Shown: positions 27,724 to 37,031 of the stretch, in pieces | Layout of the letters: the number at the start of each line of letters is the position of its first letter | How positions within the stretch are numbered: position 1 is the first letter of the stretch | Assembly (NCBI GenBank): GCA_040285745.1 | Contig: JAUFOR010000004.1 | Coordinates: forward strand, 1-64,000 | Direction: 5' to 3' | Length of the DNA stretch: 64,000 nt | Source of the DNA: Barthelona sp. PCE | Lineage: Eukaryota > Metamonada: BaSk clade | The notes under the pieces: model-generated | What the model was told of the DNA's origin: nothing | What the model saw: only the letters and a program-made list of their open reading frames with translations | Databases searched by the model: none | Program-made: the position numbers and the translations under genes

Positions 27724-28818
27724 ATGACATCCCATTCCTGTTCATGCGGAAATGTGCATTTCACAATTAAGAATGAGGAAAAAATGAATTTGAACGATCT
27801 TCCAGTTTTTATGCAGACCATATTCGAGATGAGTAAGTCAGAAGTCAACCATGCCACGTTGTTGGACTTTAATATGGTGAGTGAGTTAACTGTACGAAAA
27901 TTAGTTTTTGAGGGCTTCAAAGGCTATTTTTGCCGATTATGTAGCACGTTTACATGTTTTATACGAGAAGAAGAAGTCTATTTCGATACAGATCTGTTCC
28001 ACAGTAGAACTCAAGATCCAGATACATATTTAAACCTTCATTTCTATGATAAACGTATAGAACATACATTAGATGAAAGTGACAGACACGAAAACAGAAG
28101 AGTAAGGTCAGATAAGGAGAAAATGGTTAATCAACGTAATGCAATTCTTCTTAAGGAACGTCAGCAGATGGATCGAAGGATACATGAATTTGCACAACAA
28201 CAACGTTCTGAATTGAAGAAGAAGGAAGATCAAATTAACTCTAGTTTTGATCTCATGTGGTCAAATCTGGTTGATAATATAGATAATTATTACAAATTTT
28301 TGGATACCGTTGCAGATAAGCTTCCTTTGTTGATATCGGATCCTAACAGGTCAAAAAGTCCAAAAGTATCCACTGCAACATCAGCACAAACTTCTTTAGG
28401 CAATCAGAATCCAATCAGAATGAATCAGAGCTTGCAATGCACACCAGCTGTGAGCATGTCACCTGAGCTCCCTAAGCTAGTTGCTCGGCCAGCACCCAAC
28501 TCATCACTTCTTGACGATATTATGGCAACAACTGTGCCAGTTACCGGTTTTACTCGTCCAAGATCAAAAACCATTGGTGCCTTTCCCCCACTACCACATG
28601 TCACCAGCCCTCTTCGTGCCAGTGCCAGTGGCACACCCGGTTCAAAAACTGGTGACGGTGAGTATTCAAGAACACCTAACATTTTTGAAAGAGTACCAAT
28701 TTTTGATAGTCCTACACCAGTTTTAACTGAAGAGATGCAGGATATAAAAAAAATTGATGGCTTATATGCCAGCGAGGCCCCTAACGCTTATGATTCAGAT
28801 GTCTTTATGTTTGATTAA
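27724..28818 (+). CDS. Hypothetical protein with N-terminal zinc-ribbon-like cysteines
   Basis: 364-residue protein of unknown function. The N-terminus has a Cys-x-Cys-Gly knuckle (C6, C8) paired with C70-x-x-C73 and a nearby C78, consistent with a small zinc ribbon. A charged helical or coiled-coil segment spans about 120-175. The C-terminal half is Ser/Pro/Thr-rich and probably disordered, with RPRSKT (278-283) fitting an AGC-kinase site and several Ser-Pro/Thr-Pro sites for proline-directed kinases. The start was set at the ATG at 27724. The frame is open for 37 codons upstream, but only from GTG, and that stretch is hydrophobic. It also ends in CCATTGCAG just before the start, so it looks like leader sequence. 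Confidence 0.75.
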   Translation: MTSHSCSCGNVHFTIKNEEKMNLNDLPVFMQTIFEMSKSEVNHATLLDFNMVSELTVRKLVFEGFKGYFCRLCSTFTCFIREEEVYFDTDLFHSRTQDPDTYLNLHFYDKRIEHTLDESDRHENRRVRSDKEKMVNQRNAILLKERQQMDRRIHEFAQQQRSELKKKEDQINSSFDLMWSNLVDNIDNYYKFLDTVADKLPLLISDPNRSKSPKVSTATSAQTSLGNQNPIRMNQSLQCTPAVSMSPELPKLVARPAPNSSLLDDIMATTVPVTGFTRPRSKTIGAFPPLPHVTSPLRASASGTPGSKTGDGEYSRTPNIFERVPIFDSPTPVLTEEMQDIKKIDGLYASEAPNAYDSDVFMFD

Positions 28819-28980
28819 TGTTAATAAAAAAATAAATTGCAATCATGTAGATTCTTTGTTTGCTATTATAATTGAAACCAAAATTGTGAATGCGTTATGA
28901 TATATGAACCATCACAAGTGTATTTAGAAAGAGCATCAACAATGAAGCTTGGTTTCATCTATATTACCCTCATCTTCATA

Positions 28981-29142
28981 ATGGAAACTGAACTTAAGCC
29001 AGAATACATCTGTACACAGTGCAAGACACTTCATTCTTACTCTCAATTTCTTAATTCAAAGGTTAGATGCATTGAATGTGGAAACCAGATTTTTTATAAG
29101 CGCCGTCGTAGGGGTCTCATTGTTCAGCATCTTGCCAGATAG
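28981..29142 (+). CDS. POLR2K: RNA polymerase subunit RPB12/RPABC4 (shared by Pol I, II, III)
   Basis: 53-residue protein with the invariant zinc ribbon Cys11-x2-Cys14 and Cys30-x2-Cys33 and the basic C-terminus YKRRRRGLIVQHLAR, all diagnostic of RPB12. It is a structural subunit shared by the three nuclear RNA polymerases. The ATG at 28981 was chosen because it gives the usual short N-terminus before YICTQC (human 58 residues, yeast 70). In-frame ATGs upstream at 28897 and 28942 would add a hydrophobic segment (LGFIYITLIFI) foreign to the family. The gene is too short to stand out by length but is unmistakable by motif. Confidence 0.93.
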   Translation: METELKPEYICTQCKTLHSYSQFLNSKVRCIECGNQIFYKRRRRGLIVQHLAR

Positions 29143-29388
29143 GAAACACAGTTAAATATCAGGTGTTTGATACTTTTTTATGATAAAGAATGTTTGTTCT
29201 GAAATGAACACTTGATTATTTGCATGGTACGAACTTTTCGCGCCTGTTATGAGTAATACAAAGTAATTTTTTCTTCACACAGGTGATTATTGTTAGTAAA
29301 CATGATGTAATTAGTGAAAAAATTCGTTTTGCCTTTTGAATCCTTTTTCCAGTTTTTTTCTAGTTAAATTGAACAGTATTGCAAACAA

Positions 29389-30714
29389 ATGGCTCATTAC
29401 CAACCGATAAATGAAGAACTAGCACTTTCTCTCATTAATAACGTTCATGATTGTTTATTACAAGCTTTTGAACCTGAAAAGACCAAAGATGAGGTTTTTG
29501 TCGCATTAGAGATCAGCCTGATAGGTTTGGCCAACTTTGCTGAAACATTAACAGGAGGAAAAAAAGATGTTTTGTTAGTTGAGAGACAGAGTTTAGGAGC
29601 GTGGGCAGTGTATTTCGCAAGCAACATTGGTCATGCGATATCTGTTTTTCAAAACAAAAAACAGCTCTTTTCTATGTTGGAACCTCATATAATGGAATTG
29701 GAACGTGTAGTAGAGCAGTTAAGGAACAACACATCTGTTGCCCCTAGTCCTCTTTTTCTTCAGCTTGAGATTCTTCAGGACTTCTTTGCTGGTCGTGGAG
29801 AAAGGGAAGAACAACTTTCTACACTATTGAAGACTGTTGCGCCTGCTTGGGAGCGTCAATGTGATTTACAGACCAAGCTCATCGAGGCAGAACAGGAGAA
29901 CATCGCACATGCACACACAAGAGAACTCTCTGTTATAGAACAAGACTTGGTGAGATTGCGTGCTGTTGTTGTTCAAGTGCTTTCTGAAAATCATCAAAAC
30001 GTAACAAAATCAGCCCCTGTTGATGTTCTTATTGAACGTATCCGACAAGCTTTCTCTACTTCAATGACAGAATCTACAGTGAGCATTGGTAAATCGGAAC
30101 CTTTTGTGACACCATCAGCTGTTGAGATTGATGAAACAATTGAAGAGCCAAGGGAGAAAGCAGAGGACAGGACTGTTAGTTTGAATCTTCTTAACAGCAA
30201 CACTTTAGTTGTTGAAAAGGAGGAAGAGTTCAGGGCACGTATTGAAGAACTTGAAGCACTTTTATCTGAACGTAATGCCACTATTGGTGAGCTGGAGCAC
30301 ACAATTAAAGAGAAAGACCTTGACATTGAACGGTTGGAGGCCGAGAAGAAGGACATGGAAATGTTCAGGGATGAGAGTGACACTGAGTTTGTTGAGGCAG
30401 CTGAAGAGCTCCGTGCAGAAAATGCTACATTAAAAGACAACAAATTGCAGTTAGAACAGAAAATTCAAGGAATGGAGATTGATATGGAGGAGTTAAAGGG
30501 TGCTGCTGATTCTTTGGATAGAATTAATGAGTTGGAAAAGGAGCTATATGAGTGCACTGAGCAGTTAACTAAGATCGATAAAGCATTGGAGTGTACTATC
30601 GCTCGTAATCGTATTCCAATGATTAATAATCTTCATGAAGAAATAGGAGATTTAAAGCGTCAGAATTTCCATTTAATCAGCGGTTCTAGACAAAAAAGTT
30701 GCTTTTGTTGTTAA
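29389..30714 (+). CDS. Coiled-coil protein with Cys-rich C-terminal tail
   Basis: 441-residue protein of unknown function. The N-terminal 160 residues are helical and fairly hydrophobic, without clear membrane spans. A linker to about 260 follows, then a long coiled coil (about 265-425) rich in Glu, Leu and Lys with heptad-like spacing. The chain ends in SCFCC. A terminal Cys cluster of this type can be prenylated or palmitoylated, which would tether the coiled coil to a membrane (inference). No family recognised; golgin-like or tethering roles are possible. It lies between RPB12 and CMTR1 on the same strand. A TTTTCGCGCC element is present 145 bp upstream of the ATG. Confidence 0.82.
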   Translation: MAHYQPINEELALSLINNVHDCLLQAFEPEKTKDEVFVALEISLIGLANFAETLTGGKKDVLLVERQSLGAWAVYFASNIGHAISVFQNKKQLFSMLEPHIMELERVVEQLRNNTSVAPSPLFLQLEILQDFFAGRGEREEQLSTLLKTVAPAWERQCDLQTKLIEAEQENIAHAHTRELSVIEQDLVRLRAVVVQVLSENHQNVTKSAPVDVLIERIRQAFSTSMTESTVSIGKSEPFVTPSAVEIDETIEEPREKAEDRTVSLNLLNSNTLVVEKEEEFRARIEELEALLSERNATIGELEHTIKEKDLDIERLEAEKKDMEMFRDESDTEFVEAAEELRAENATLKDNKLQLEQKIQGMEIDMEELKGAADSLDRINELEKELYECTEQLTKIDKALECTIARNRIPMINNLHEEIGDLKRQNFHLISGSRQKSCFCC

Positions 30715-30789
30715 AATAAATAGGTTTTTTAATGTGTTGCTAAATTTCCAACCCATTTCACAAAGTTTTTGTATTTAATTAGTGTGAAT

Positions 30790-32547
30790 ATGAATCTATC
30801 AACACTCGATCACATCAATGAAACAGATCACAATGATCCAGATGTCGATTTATTTGAATTGTTGACTATGAATGTTGAAACAGATGATATTCGACCTGAG
30901 GAAGGCGCACACGTCTACGGTCAGCAGACAGCAAAGGGTTTAGGGGCCAAAGTTGAAGAAGCAATTGTTGAAGATAAAAGTGGGTTATTGAAAGTTGAAT
31001 TACCAGCATTATTCACTGAAGATCCTGAAAAGAAAGCTTTCACATTCAAAAATCCCTTGTTTGAAACTCTTTTAGAGGAGATTGGGCAGGGAGATTTACT
31101 TTCTGGTGCTGTCAGTGATCAATGGATCAGAAATTATCAAAAACTTATTAGTGTGACATTTGGTAACGTTGTGGAGCTGAAGGATTTACTTTCTGATCGT
31201 ATAAGCTGTGATATTATTGATCCAGAGTACCTAAATATATTTAGTGATGAAGATGTTCGTGATCGCCTTGTTGAGAGCAAAAACTATTTTGATGCTCGTT
31301 ATGCTGCGCACGTACATGATTATAATTTAGCTCGTGAGAAGGCCAATCCGTTTGGCATCATTAAGAAAGAGGTTTTCGTCAATCGTGCAGCTGTTAAGTT
31401 GGCGGAAATTGATGCACAGTTCAAAATCATGGAGCGTTTCCCGGCAAAGGAGAGAGATACACTTGTATTTAACGATTTATGCGGTGGTCCAGGAGGATTC
31501 TCCGAATATCTCATGTGGCGCAGAATTCAGCCCAGTCAGAAACACCCTACCCCAGTCAACATGGGTCAAAATGCGAACGTTAAACCGTTTTTAGGGTTTG
31601 GAATTACTCTTAGAGATGTTGAACCCAAGTCCCAGTGGAGCAAGTTTCACGCCTTCACTATTCTCCCTGCAGAATGTGCTCCTTTGTGGCAGGTGGACTA
31701 TGGACAACCGCAGCAGATGATGGGCACTGCAAATATGACACAGAGCGGAACAGGTGACATCACTGATATGGAGAATATTGCACATCTCGCGCTCGATATT
31801 TATGAGAAGACACAAGATGGCATGTGTCACATCGTAGTTGCTGATGGTGGAAGTGATGTATCTAGTGATTATAACAAACAGGAGTGGTTTATGTCAAAAC
31901 TAATTCTTTGTGAATTTCTTGCAGCTCTTCGGACTATTAAACGTGGTGGTGTTTTTGTTTGTAAGTTATTTGATGTTTTTACACCCTTTATGATTTCTCT
32001 GATATATGTTACAAGTTTTTGTTTTCAGAAGACCACAATCATTAAGCCCGTCACATCACGACCAGCAAACTCTGAGCGATATGTTGTTTTTGAAGGTTGT
32101 CTCCGTTTTGTTGACCGTGATGAGGACGTTCCATTCGAAAATTTGATTAATTATCTTGAACACGCTGCTAATTCTATGCCAGGAGTGTGTGAAGTAGGTG
32201 AATTTCCCAAAACATTGTATCCTTTAAATAAGATGCCTTCTGAATTTAAAGAGACTCTCAAACAGTGGATCAATAACTTCGCCATTTATCAAACAGATTC
32301 TCTTGATAATATTAGGAAATTTATGGAAGATAAACAGTTGCCAGTATTAAACAGTGAAGATAGAGCAAGAAGATTCAGAGAAAAGGTCCGTCTTCCAGTT
32401 AATCATGGTGGTAGAATACCAAATAAGGTAACACAGCCATATAGAAGATCTATGCCTTTGAATAGGCAGCCTCGTGTAGCTAGTGGAAATCGTCCACACA
32501 CATCGTTTCATCCAGAACCTTACAAAAAGAAGCAAAGAGTAAAATAG
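30790..32547 (+). CDS. CMTR1: Cap-specific mRNA 2'-O-methyltransferase 1 (CMTR1)
   Basis: 585-residue nuclear enzyme that methylates the ribose 2'-OH of the first transcribed nucleotide (cap 1), using SAM. Seen: an FtsJ/RFM domain with VNRAAVKLAEID, containing Lys203; the SAM-binding FNDLCGGPGGFSEYLMWRR motif; VVADGGS with Asp352; GVFVCKLFDVFTPF with Lys392; and TSRPANSERYVV with Glu429. The Lys-Asp-Lys-Glu catalytic tetrad is complete. Compared with human CMTR1 (835 residues) it lacks the C-terminal inactive guanylyltransferase-like and WW domains and ends in a basic disordered tail. The region before the FtsJ domain contains a GLGAKVEEA stretch that may be a reduced G-patch remnant. The start is the ATG at 30790; the frame upstream opens only from TTG. 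Confidence 0.93.
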   Translation: MNLSTLDHINETDHNDPDVDLFELLTMNVETDDIRPEEGAHVYGQQTAKGLGAKVEEAIVEDKSGLLKVELPALFTEDPEKKAFTFKNPLFETLLEEIGQGDLLSGAVSDQWIRNYQKLISVTFGNVVELKDLLSDRISCDIIDPEYLNIFSDEDVRDRLVESKNYFDARYAAHVHDYNLAREKANPFGIIKKEVFVNRAAVKLAEIDAQFKIMERFPAKERDTLVFNDLCGGPGGFSEYLMWRRIQPSQKHPTPVNMGQNANVKPFLGFGITLRDVEPKSQWSKFHAFTILPAECAPLWQVDYGQPQQMMGTANMTQSGTGDITDMENIAHLALDIYEKTQDGMCHIVVADGGSDVSSDYNKQEWFMSKLILCEFLAALRTIKRGGVFVCKLFDVFTPFMISLIYVTSFCFQKTTIIKPVTSRPANSERYVVFEGCLRFVDRDEDVPFENLINYLEHAANSMPGVCEVGEFPKTLYPLNKMPSEFKETLKQWINNFAIYQTDSLDNIRKFMEDKQLPVLNSEDRARRFREKVRLPVNHGGRIPNKVTQPYRRSMPLNRQPRVASGNRPHTSFHPEPYKKKQRVK

Positions 32548-32605
32548 TTAGTTAGTTTATTAGGAGTTGTTTAATATTCCGTGGCATTTTATATACCCCA
32601 TATCA

Positions 32606-34270
32606 ATGAATTTTGTCCCTGACCCCACGCTCACAGACCTTCCTGAACTGGATGAGTTTGATAACATTAGTGAATATGAGTCTGACGAAGAAATTAAAAA
32701 GCCAAAAGCACACTCGATTAGAATTTCTCTCTCATACGTTAAGAAACTTATGAGAGAAGTGATGACAGGGGAGTGGAAGCACATCCAAAGGTTTTTAAAA
32801 GTTTTCAGTGGAGCAATGACTTTTCGTTATGTTGCAGCTGATAAATCTAAATATCGGTTCACAAAGCCTGCGTTTAACACTGTGGTGATCTTTGTTCTTA
32901 CAAAATTACCCCATATACTGTTCACTAAGGTATGTGGTTACGAGGCTGAAGTTATTGGTCAGAATCTTGTTCGTGATCGACCTAATATGGAAGCTCTCCA
33001 TGCACATTTCATCCCAATGAAATTGTTTTGTCATGCTTATATGAGATTAATGGATAGTACTACAGATTTAGTATTGTTGAATGAAATTCTTCGTTCTTTT
33101 TCACTTTTTGTTCCTCTTCTTATGGAGTTCGGCGCAGATCAGAAGAAGATTTTAAAGCGACTCACAGGTTTAACATTGCAAACTTCTTCAGTAACACCCA
33201 CATCATTCCGTGCCTTGATGGTATTCTTACTTTTTGTCAATGATGAGAAATACGATGGTCTTATTGAAAAATCCTTAAGATATATTATGAAGCAATGGTT
33301 GAAGAAACCCACTGAAAGTGGCAAAAATCTGTTTGTTGCAATTGTTAACGTTTTACCAATTCCAGGTGCTATGTTATTCTATTCTTATTTAAAGGACACA
33401 GCTAACACATTAAGAAGTGTAATTTCTTCAAGAAAGAAGGAATCTCACTTGCGTATGTTTGCTAAACCAGTGATCTCTTTACTCGAGTTGAGTTGTCATG
33501 TTTTGGGCATAACCCCACTCAGTCTCGAGTTCCCTCTCTGTCAATTACTTATTGGTATGATTGGTTTGAGTATGTCAGTGCGTTCAGTTCCGGTCAACAT
33601 TCGTCTCATACATATGCTTTTGGAATTTGCTCAGAAGCGTGATTTGTACGTACCTTTACCATATTATGTGTTTATGATGCTTGATGAGTTAAGTTCAAAG
33701 CGCAAGAGTTTTACTAAGTACACAGAAGTTGTCGTAATTGACAAACTGGTCACTGTATCAGAGAGAATTTCCAATTCAAAGAAGTTCCGTGATGCTGCGG
33801 CATATTCTTTACTGGAATGTATGGTTAAACATATTACTGGAATCGCACACCCATGTGTTCATGACTACCTCGCGTTCAATCACAAGAATATTGTTAAGAC
33901 GACTAAATCACTTGGTTTCTTTAGGCACGTGAAGGAATATGGTTCGGTTGTTGTCTCAACGTTAAACTCACTTCAACAGGAAGTTTTAACACATCGACAA
34001 TATGGATCTGGAATCACAAATGAATTCGCAATGCTTAATCTTAAGAAAAGTATCAAGCAAACAATGGTTGATCTCTCATTGTTTAAATTGGTTCCGAAAA
34101 AGCAGGGTATGCTTGATGCAGCAGCATACAAGAAGAAAGATGACTTATCGGACAAAAAACGTACCAATGCAAAGGGTGGACTTTCTGCAAAGAAGCAAAA
34201 GGTGGACGCTGAAGACGCTGATCAGATTACAACACGCAAACAATTCGCTGAGGCTGATTTCCTCATGTAG
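32606..34270 (+). CDS. NOC2: Nucleolar complex protein 2 (NOC2) family, ribosome biogenesis
   Basis: 554-residue homologue of NOC2/NOC2L, which works with NOC1 and NOC3 in assembly and export of pre-60S ribosomal subunits. An acidic N-terminus with SEYESDEE is followed by helical repeats. The FPLCQLLIGMIGLSMSVRSV block and the downstream RLIHMLLEFAQKRDLYVPLP segment match the most conserved part of the family. The C-terminus is Lys/Asp-rich with nuclear-localisation-like runs (KKKDDLSDKKR, SAKKQK). Length is shorter than yeast Noc2 (710). The start is the ATG at 32606; the upstream open frame has no ATG. Its stop codon lies inside the 3' end of the opposite-strand gene, an 8-bp convergent overlap. 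Confidence 0.85.
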   Translation: MNFVPDPTLTDLPELDEFDNISEYESDEEIKKPKAHSIRISLSYVKKLMREVMTGEWKHIQRFLKVFSGAMTFRYVAADKSKYRFTKPAFNTVVIFVLTKLPHILFTKVCGYEAEVIGQNLVRDRPNMEALHAHFIPMKLFCHAYMRLMDSTTDLVLLNEILRSFSLFVPLLMEFGADQKKILKRLTGLTLQTSSVTPTSFRALMVFLLFVNDEKYDGLIEKSLRYIMKQWLKKPTESGKNLFVAIVNVLPIPGAMLFYSYLKDTANTLRSVISSRKKESHLRMFAKPVISLLELSCHVLGITPLSLEFPLCQLLIGMIGLSMSVRSVPVNIRLIHMLLEFAQKRDLYVPLPYYVFMMLDELSSKRKSFTKYTEVVVIDKLVTVSERISNSKKFRDAAAYSLLECMVKHITGIAHPCVHDYLAFNHKNIVKTTKSLGFFRHVKEYGSVVVSTLNSLQQEVLTHRQYGSGITNEFAMLNLKKSIKQTMVDLSLFKLVPKKQGMLDAAAYKKKDDLSDKKRTNAKGGLSAKKQKVDAEDADQITTRKQFAEADFLM

Positions 34271-35852
34271 ACCATGGGTCACCGTTCTTGGCATTTTCAA
34301 ACAGTAATGCTGTTAGTAAACTCATTTCTCTTGGACTTTTAATATATATACTGTTTGTCATATCCGTTTCTTGCTCAAAGCAAAGCCTAAAAGGTAGGAG
34401 AATACAATTATTCATCTTGCTAAGTGAATTTTTCAAGTGGAAATACCACATCGGCATTACACAATGTGTATCAGTGGGGTTGATTGATAATACAACCTTT
34501 GCTGTGGATCCTGTATAATTGAATGAGCCTACAGAAACTGTGCACTCATCAACGTTAAATCGTGAACATCTCTGTGTCAATAGATCACGTACCAGCGCTT
34601 CTTGGTCGGATGTACATGAAACTAAAATATCTTGTGTTGGGAATCCAACGATCATGAGAAGACACGCCAAATGGATGCACGTATCTGCAAGTTCTACTTC
34701 AGTGCATTCAATATGAGCTATTTGAGATTCAAGATCGATTGAGTAACCCTTTGGTTTTTCTGAAGTAAACAGACCTCTGTAATATCGAGGAACGCCCCAA
34801 CCCCTAGTGTACTTCACGTTGTCCCCACTCATGAACTGCATTACTCTTTGGAATCGAACTGGTGGAACACAAAGACGATTAAATGAACGTAGGATAAACT
34901 CGTTTCGCTTGTCAACTGTGTCCAGTTGCGCAACAGCCAAGGCTTTGCCAGCGTCATGATCGACTGTACCCTCTTGCAAAAGTGAAAGGAAGGAAGTGCT
35001 TGAGCTTTCAAGCTCAGTAACTTGGTCTTCAAACGCTACATGTAAATCTTCATTGTAAGGAAACCCGACGATGAACTGTTTGTCCCAATTATTTTCGTGA
35101 TTATCCACATCAGATGCTGGCAGCAGAAAGGGAAACGGATACACGATGCAGTCTGATTTTCGACAGTCTGACAGCCAATATGGCATGGAGAAAACGGCAG
35201 CGCGCCCCTCACAAGACTCTTTGAATATTGTGATGCACTTATTTTTATCAACTGCAATGAGTGGTGTCTTTATATAATCATTTTCCACATCAATATGGCG
35301 AGTTTTAAACGAAATTTCGGTTTGAAATATTTTATCAGACGATTTAACACAAAAATTAGCATAATTAAATGCAAACTGACAAAACTCAAAATGTTCTTCA
35401 GCTTTACGGCTGAACGCTTTAAACTTTCGATTTACGATGAAATGAGGAGTAAAATCGCAAAAAACGATGAAATCAAACAACTCTGCACATACTTCAAAGG
35501 ATAAATTAGAAAATTGAGCAGGTAAATAAGAAGAAAGCATTTCTTTCTTAGAATTGGAGCTACTAATCACAAAAGTATGATCCTTTTCATGAGCAATGCG
35601 GTCGCATAATGTCCTTTTGGCTGTTATAAACATGTCTAAACATGATATCATAAAAGAAATCCGTGACTCCGGTATTTGTGCTGCACAGAATAATACTAGT
35701 GCAAAGTTCTGCTCAAAACCCTCTAAAGTGTCTCTACTATTGTTAAATCCCTCAAAAAATGTACCTAAAGCCTGAGCGAGCTGCTGATGTGACCATTGCT
35801 GTATTTCTTGTATGTATTCAGCAGAAGGCCAGTTTTCTACATCTATTAGCAT
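34263..35852 (-). CDS. Hypothetical protein, possible degenerate helicase-like C-terminus
   Basis: 529-residue protein without a firm family match. The last 130 residues carry a segment (DILVSCTSDQEALVRDLLTQ, then RCSRFN) followed by CTVSVGSFNYTG and VVLSIN. This resembles the order of the second RecA-like domain of UPF1/Aquarius-type SF1 helicases (motifs IV-VI), but the arginines and glutamine normally needed for ATP use are not evident. No Walker A or B was found elsewhere. If the similarity is real it would be a pseudo-helicase domain; otherwise the gene is simply unknown. The C-terminal stop overlaps NOC2's stop by 8 bp. The upstream side is divergent from the PHD gene with a 104-bp shared promoter. 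Confidence 0.75.
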   Translation of the reverse strand: MLIDVENWPSAEYIQEIQQWSHQQLAQALGTFFEGFNNSRDTLEGFEQNFALVLFCAAQIPESRISFMISCLDMFITAKRTLCDRIAHEKDHTFVISSSNSKKEMLSSYLPAQFSNLSFEVCAELFDFIVFCDFTPHFIVNRKFKAFSRKAEEHFEFCQFAFNYANFCVKSSDKIFQTEISFKTRHIDVENDYIKTPLIAVDKNKCITIFKESCEGRAAVFSMPYWLSDCRKSDCIVYPFPFLLPASDVDNHENNWDKQFIVGFPYNEDLHVAFEDQVTELESSSTSFLSLLQEGTVDHDAGKALAVAQLDTVDKRNEFILRSFNRLCVPPVRFQRVMQFMSGDNVKYTRGWGVPRYYRGLFTSEKPKGYSIDLESQIAHIECTEVELADTCIHLACLLMIVGFPTQDILVSCTSDQEALVRDLLTQRCSRFNVDECTVSVGSFNYTGSTAKVVLSINPTDTHCVMPMWYFHLKNSLSKMNNCILLPFRLCFEQETDMTNSIYIKSPREMSLLTALLFENAKNGDPWST

Positions 35853-35956
35853 CGTTTCAATACTTTAAAAATGAATAAAAGGATGGAAAGTCAATAACCT
35901 GTTTTCAACTTTTTTCAGCTCATCTTTAGGTTTAAGACAAAAATTTTTATTGTAAG

Positions 35957-36727
35957 ATGTCAGATTCATCAACTTTAACCGATGGAAGTGAAGAATTAGT
36001 AATTTGTCCAATATGCAAAAATGAAATTGAGAATTATGATCATTTTCAATGCAATACGTGCGAAAGATTAGTCCATACCGGTTGTGGTGTTAAGGAGATG
36101 TTATGTGATGAATGTTTTAAGCAGACACTGCAACCCACATCCATACATCGAAGAAAATCTGACAGACCAACTAAGATTCAGAAAACGGGTGTGACTTTGG
36201 ATGATTTCCTTCAGAAAGAATACGGAATCGGCCCTATGCACAATGAATATTCAGATGATGCATATGATTATGTTCCTGAAGAAGAAGAGGAGGGAAAAGA
36301 AATAGTGGATGATGATGGTTGTATTGCATGTGGAGGAGTTGGTGAGGTTATCCTATGTACGCGGTGTGCTATGCCATATCATCCTACTTGCGTTGGACTT
36401 TCAGATATTCCTGAACAAGATTGGTTCTGCCAAAGTTGTGAAAACCTCATTATGCTTGAAAAAAAGAGACATTCCACCGAGAAATACACTAAAAATATGC
36501 ATTTCGGTTCAGAAACCGTCAAAAAATTAGCCAGTAATGAAGTAATGATTTCAATTGTATTGGAAAATTTTATGTCCCAAATATTTGAACAGAAAACCTT
36601 TCAAAAACGAAAAAAGACCATAAGAGTACAAAAAAAATATGCTGCTCGAAGAAGAGCAAAGAAGTTAACTCCACCTTCAAACGTACTGAAACCTCTATTC
36701 AAAACTGACTTCATTTCATACGTTTAA
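35957..36727 (+). CDS. Double PHD-finger protein
   Basis: 256-residue chromatin-type protein with two C4HC3 zinc-binding units. The first is compact: C17, C20, C32, C35, H40, C43, C50, C53. The second is a canonical PHD finger: C122, C125, C134, C137, H142, C145, C158, C161, with the usual Trp before the last pair (QDWFCQSC). An acidic stretch (about 99-120) lies between them, and the C-terminal 80 residues are very basic (RKKTIRVQKKYAARRRAKK), likely a nuclear-localisation and nucleic-acid-binding tail. PHD fingers read histone H3 tails; the target is unknown. No catalytic domain is attached. Confidence 0.88.
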   Translation: MSDSSTLTDGSEELVICPICKNEIENYDHFQCNTCERLVHTGCGVKEMLCDECFKQTLQPTSIHRRKSDRPTKIQKTGVTLDDFLQKEYGIGPMHNEYSDDAYDYVPEEEEEGKEIVDDDGCIACGGVGEVILCTRCAMPYHPTCVGLSDIPEQDWFCQSCENLIMLEKKRHSTEKYTKNMHFGSETVKKLASNEVMISIVLENFMSQIFEQKTFQKRKKTIRVQKKYAARRRAKKLTPPSNVLKPLFKTDFISYV

Positions 36728-36965
36728 ACCATTTTCTATCGGAATAGCAAAGATAAAGTATTCATGAATGGAATAAATGTTATATATAGTAGAAAACGAG
36801 CTTGTTAATATTTGTACGTATCTCGACCTTGGTAATTCGTTGATAAAGTTATTAGTTTTGTGTTGCTGCTATAGAAATATCAATGGTCTGAGATTAAGCT
36901 GACTTTTTCGCTTTTTTGTTTCTTTTCTTTTTTTGGAGTATTCTACTCTTTAAGCGCATACAAGT

Positions 36966-37031
36966 ATGGAAAAAACACTCGCATTCGTTTTTATTTTTCT
37001 GTTTTTGTCGTATTTTACATGCGTTTTTTCT
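36966..37031 (+). other. Signal peptide of the giant protein
   Basis: The first 22 codons encode a short basic start (MEK), a hydrophobic core of about 15 residues and a small-residue cleavage region (CVFS|QN). This decides both the start codon and the secretory destination. The leader before it contains a long pyrimidine tract (36902-36945). Confidence 0.85.

Noticed and set aside
28897-28980. A longer RPB12 with a hydrophobic N-terminus.
   Set aside because: RPB12 proteins are short and soluble; the ATG at 28981 gives the expected form.
31961-32028. A strong intron look-alike inside CMTR1 (GTAAGT ... TTTTTGTTTTCAG, 68 nt).
   Set aside because: The translated segment (CKLFDVFTPF and following) is part of the conserved CMTR1 catalytic domain, including Lys392, and removing 68 nt would break the frame.
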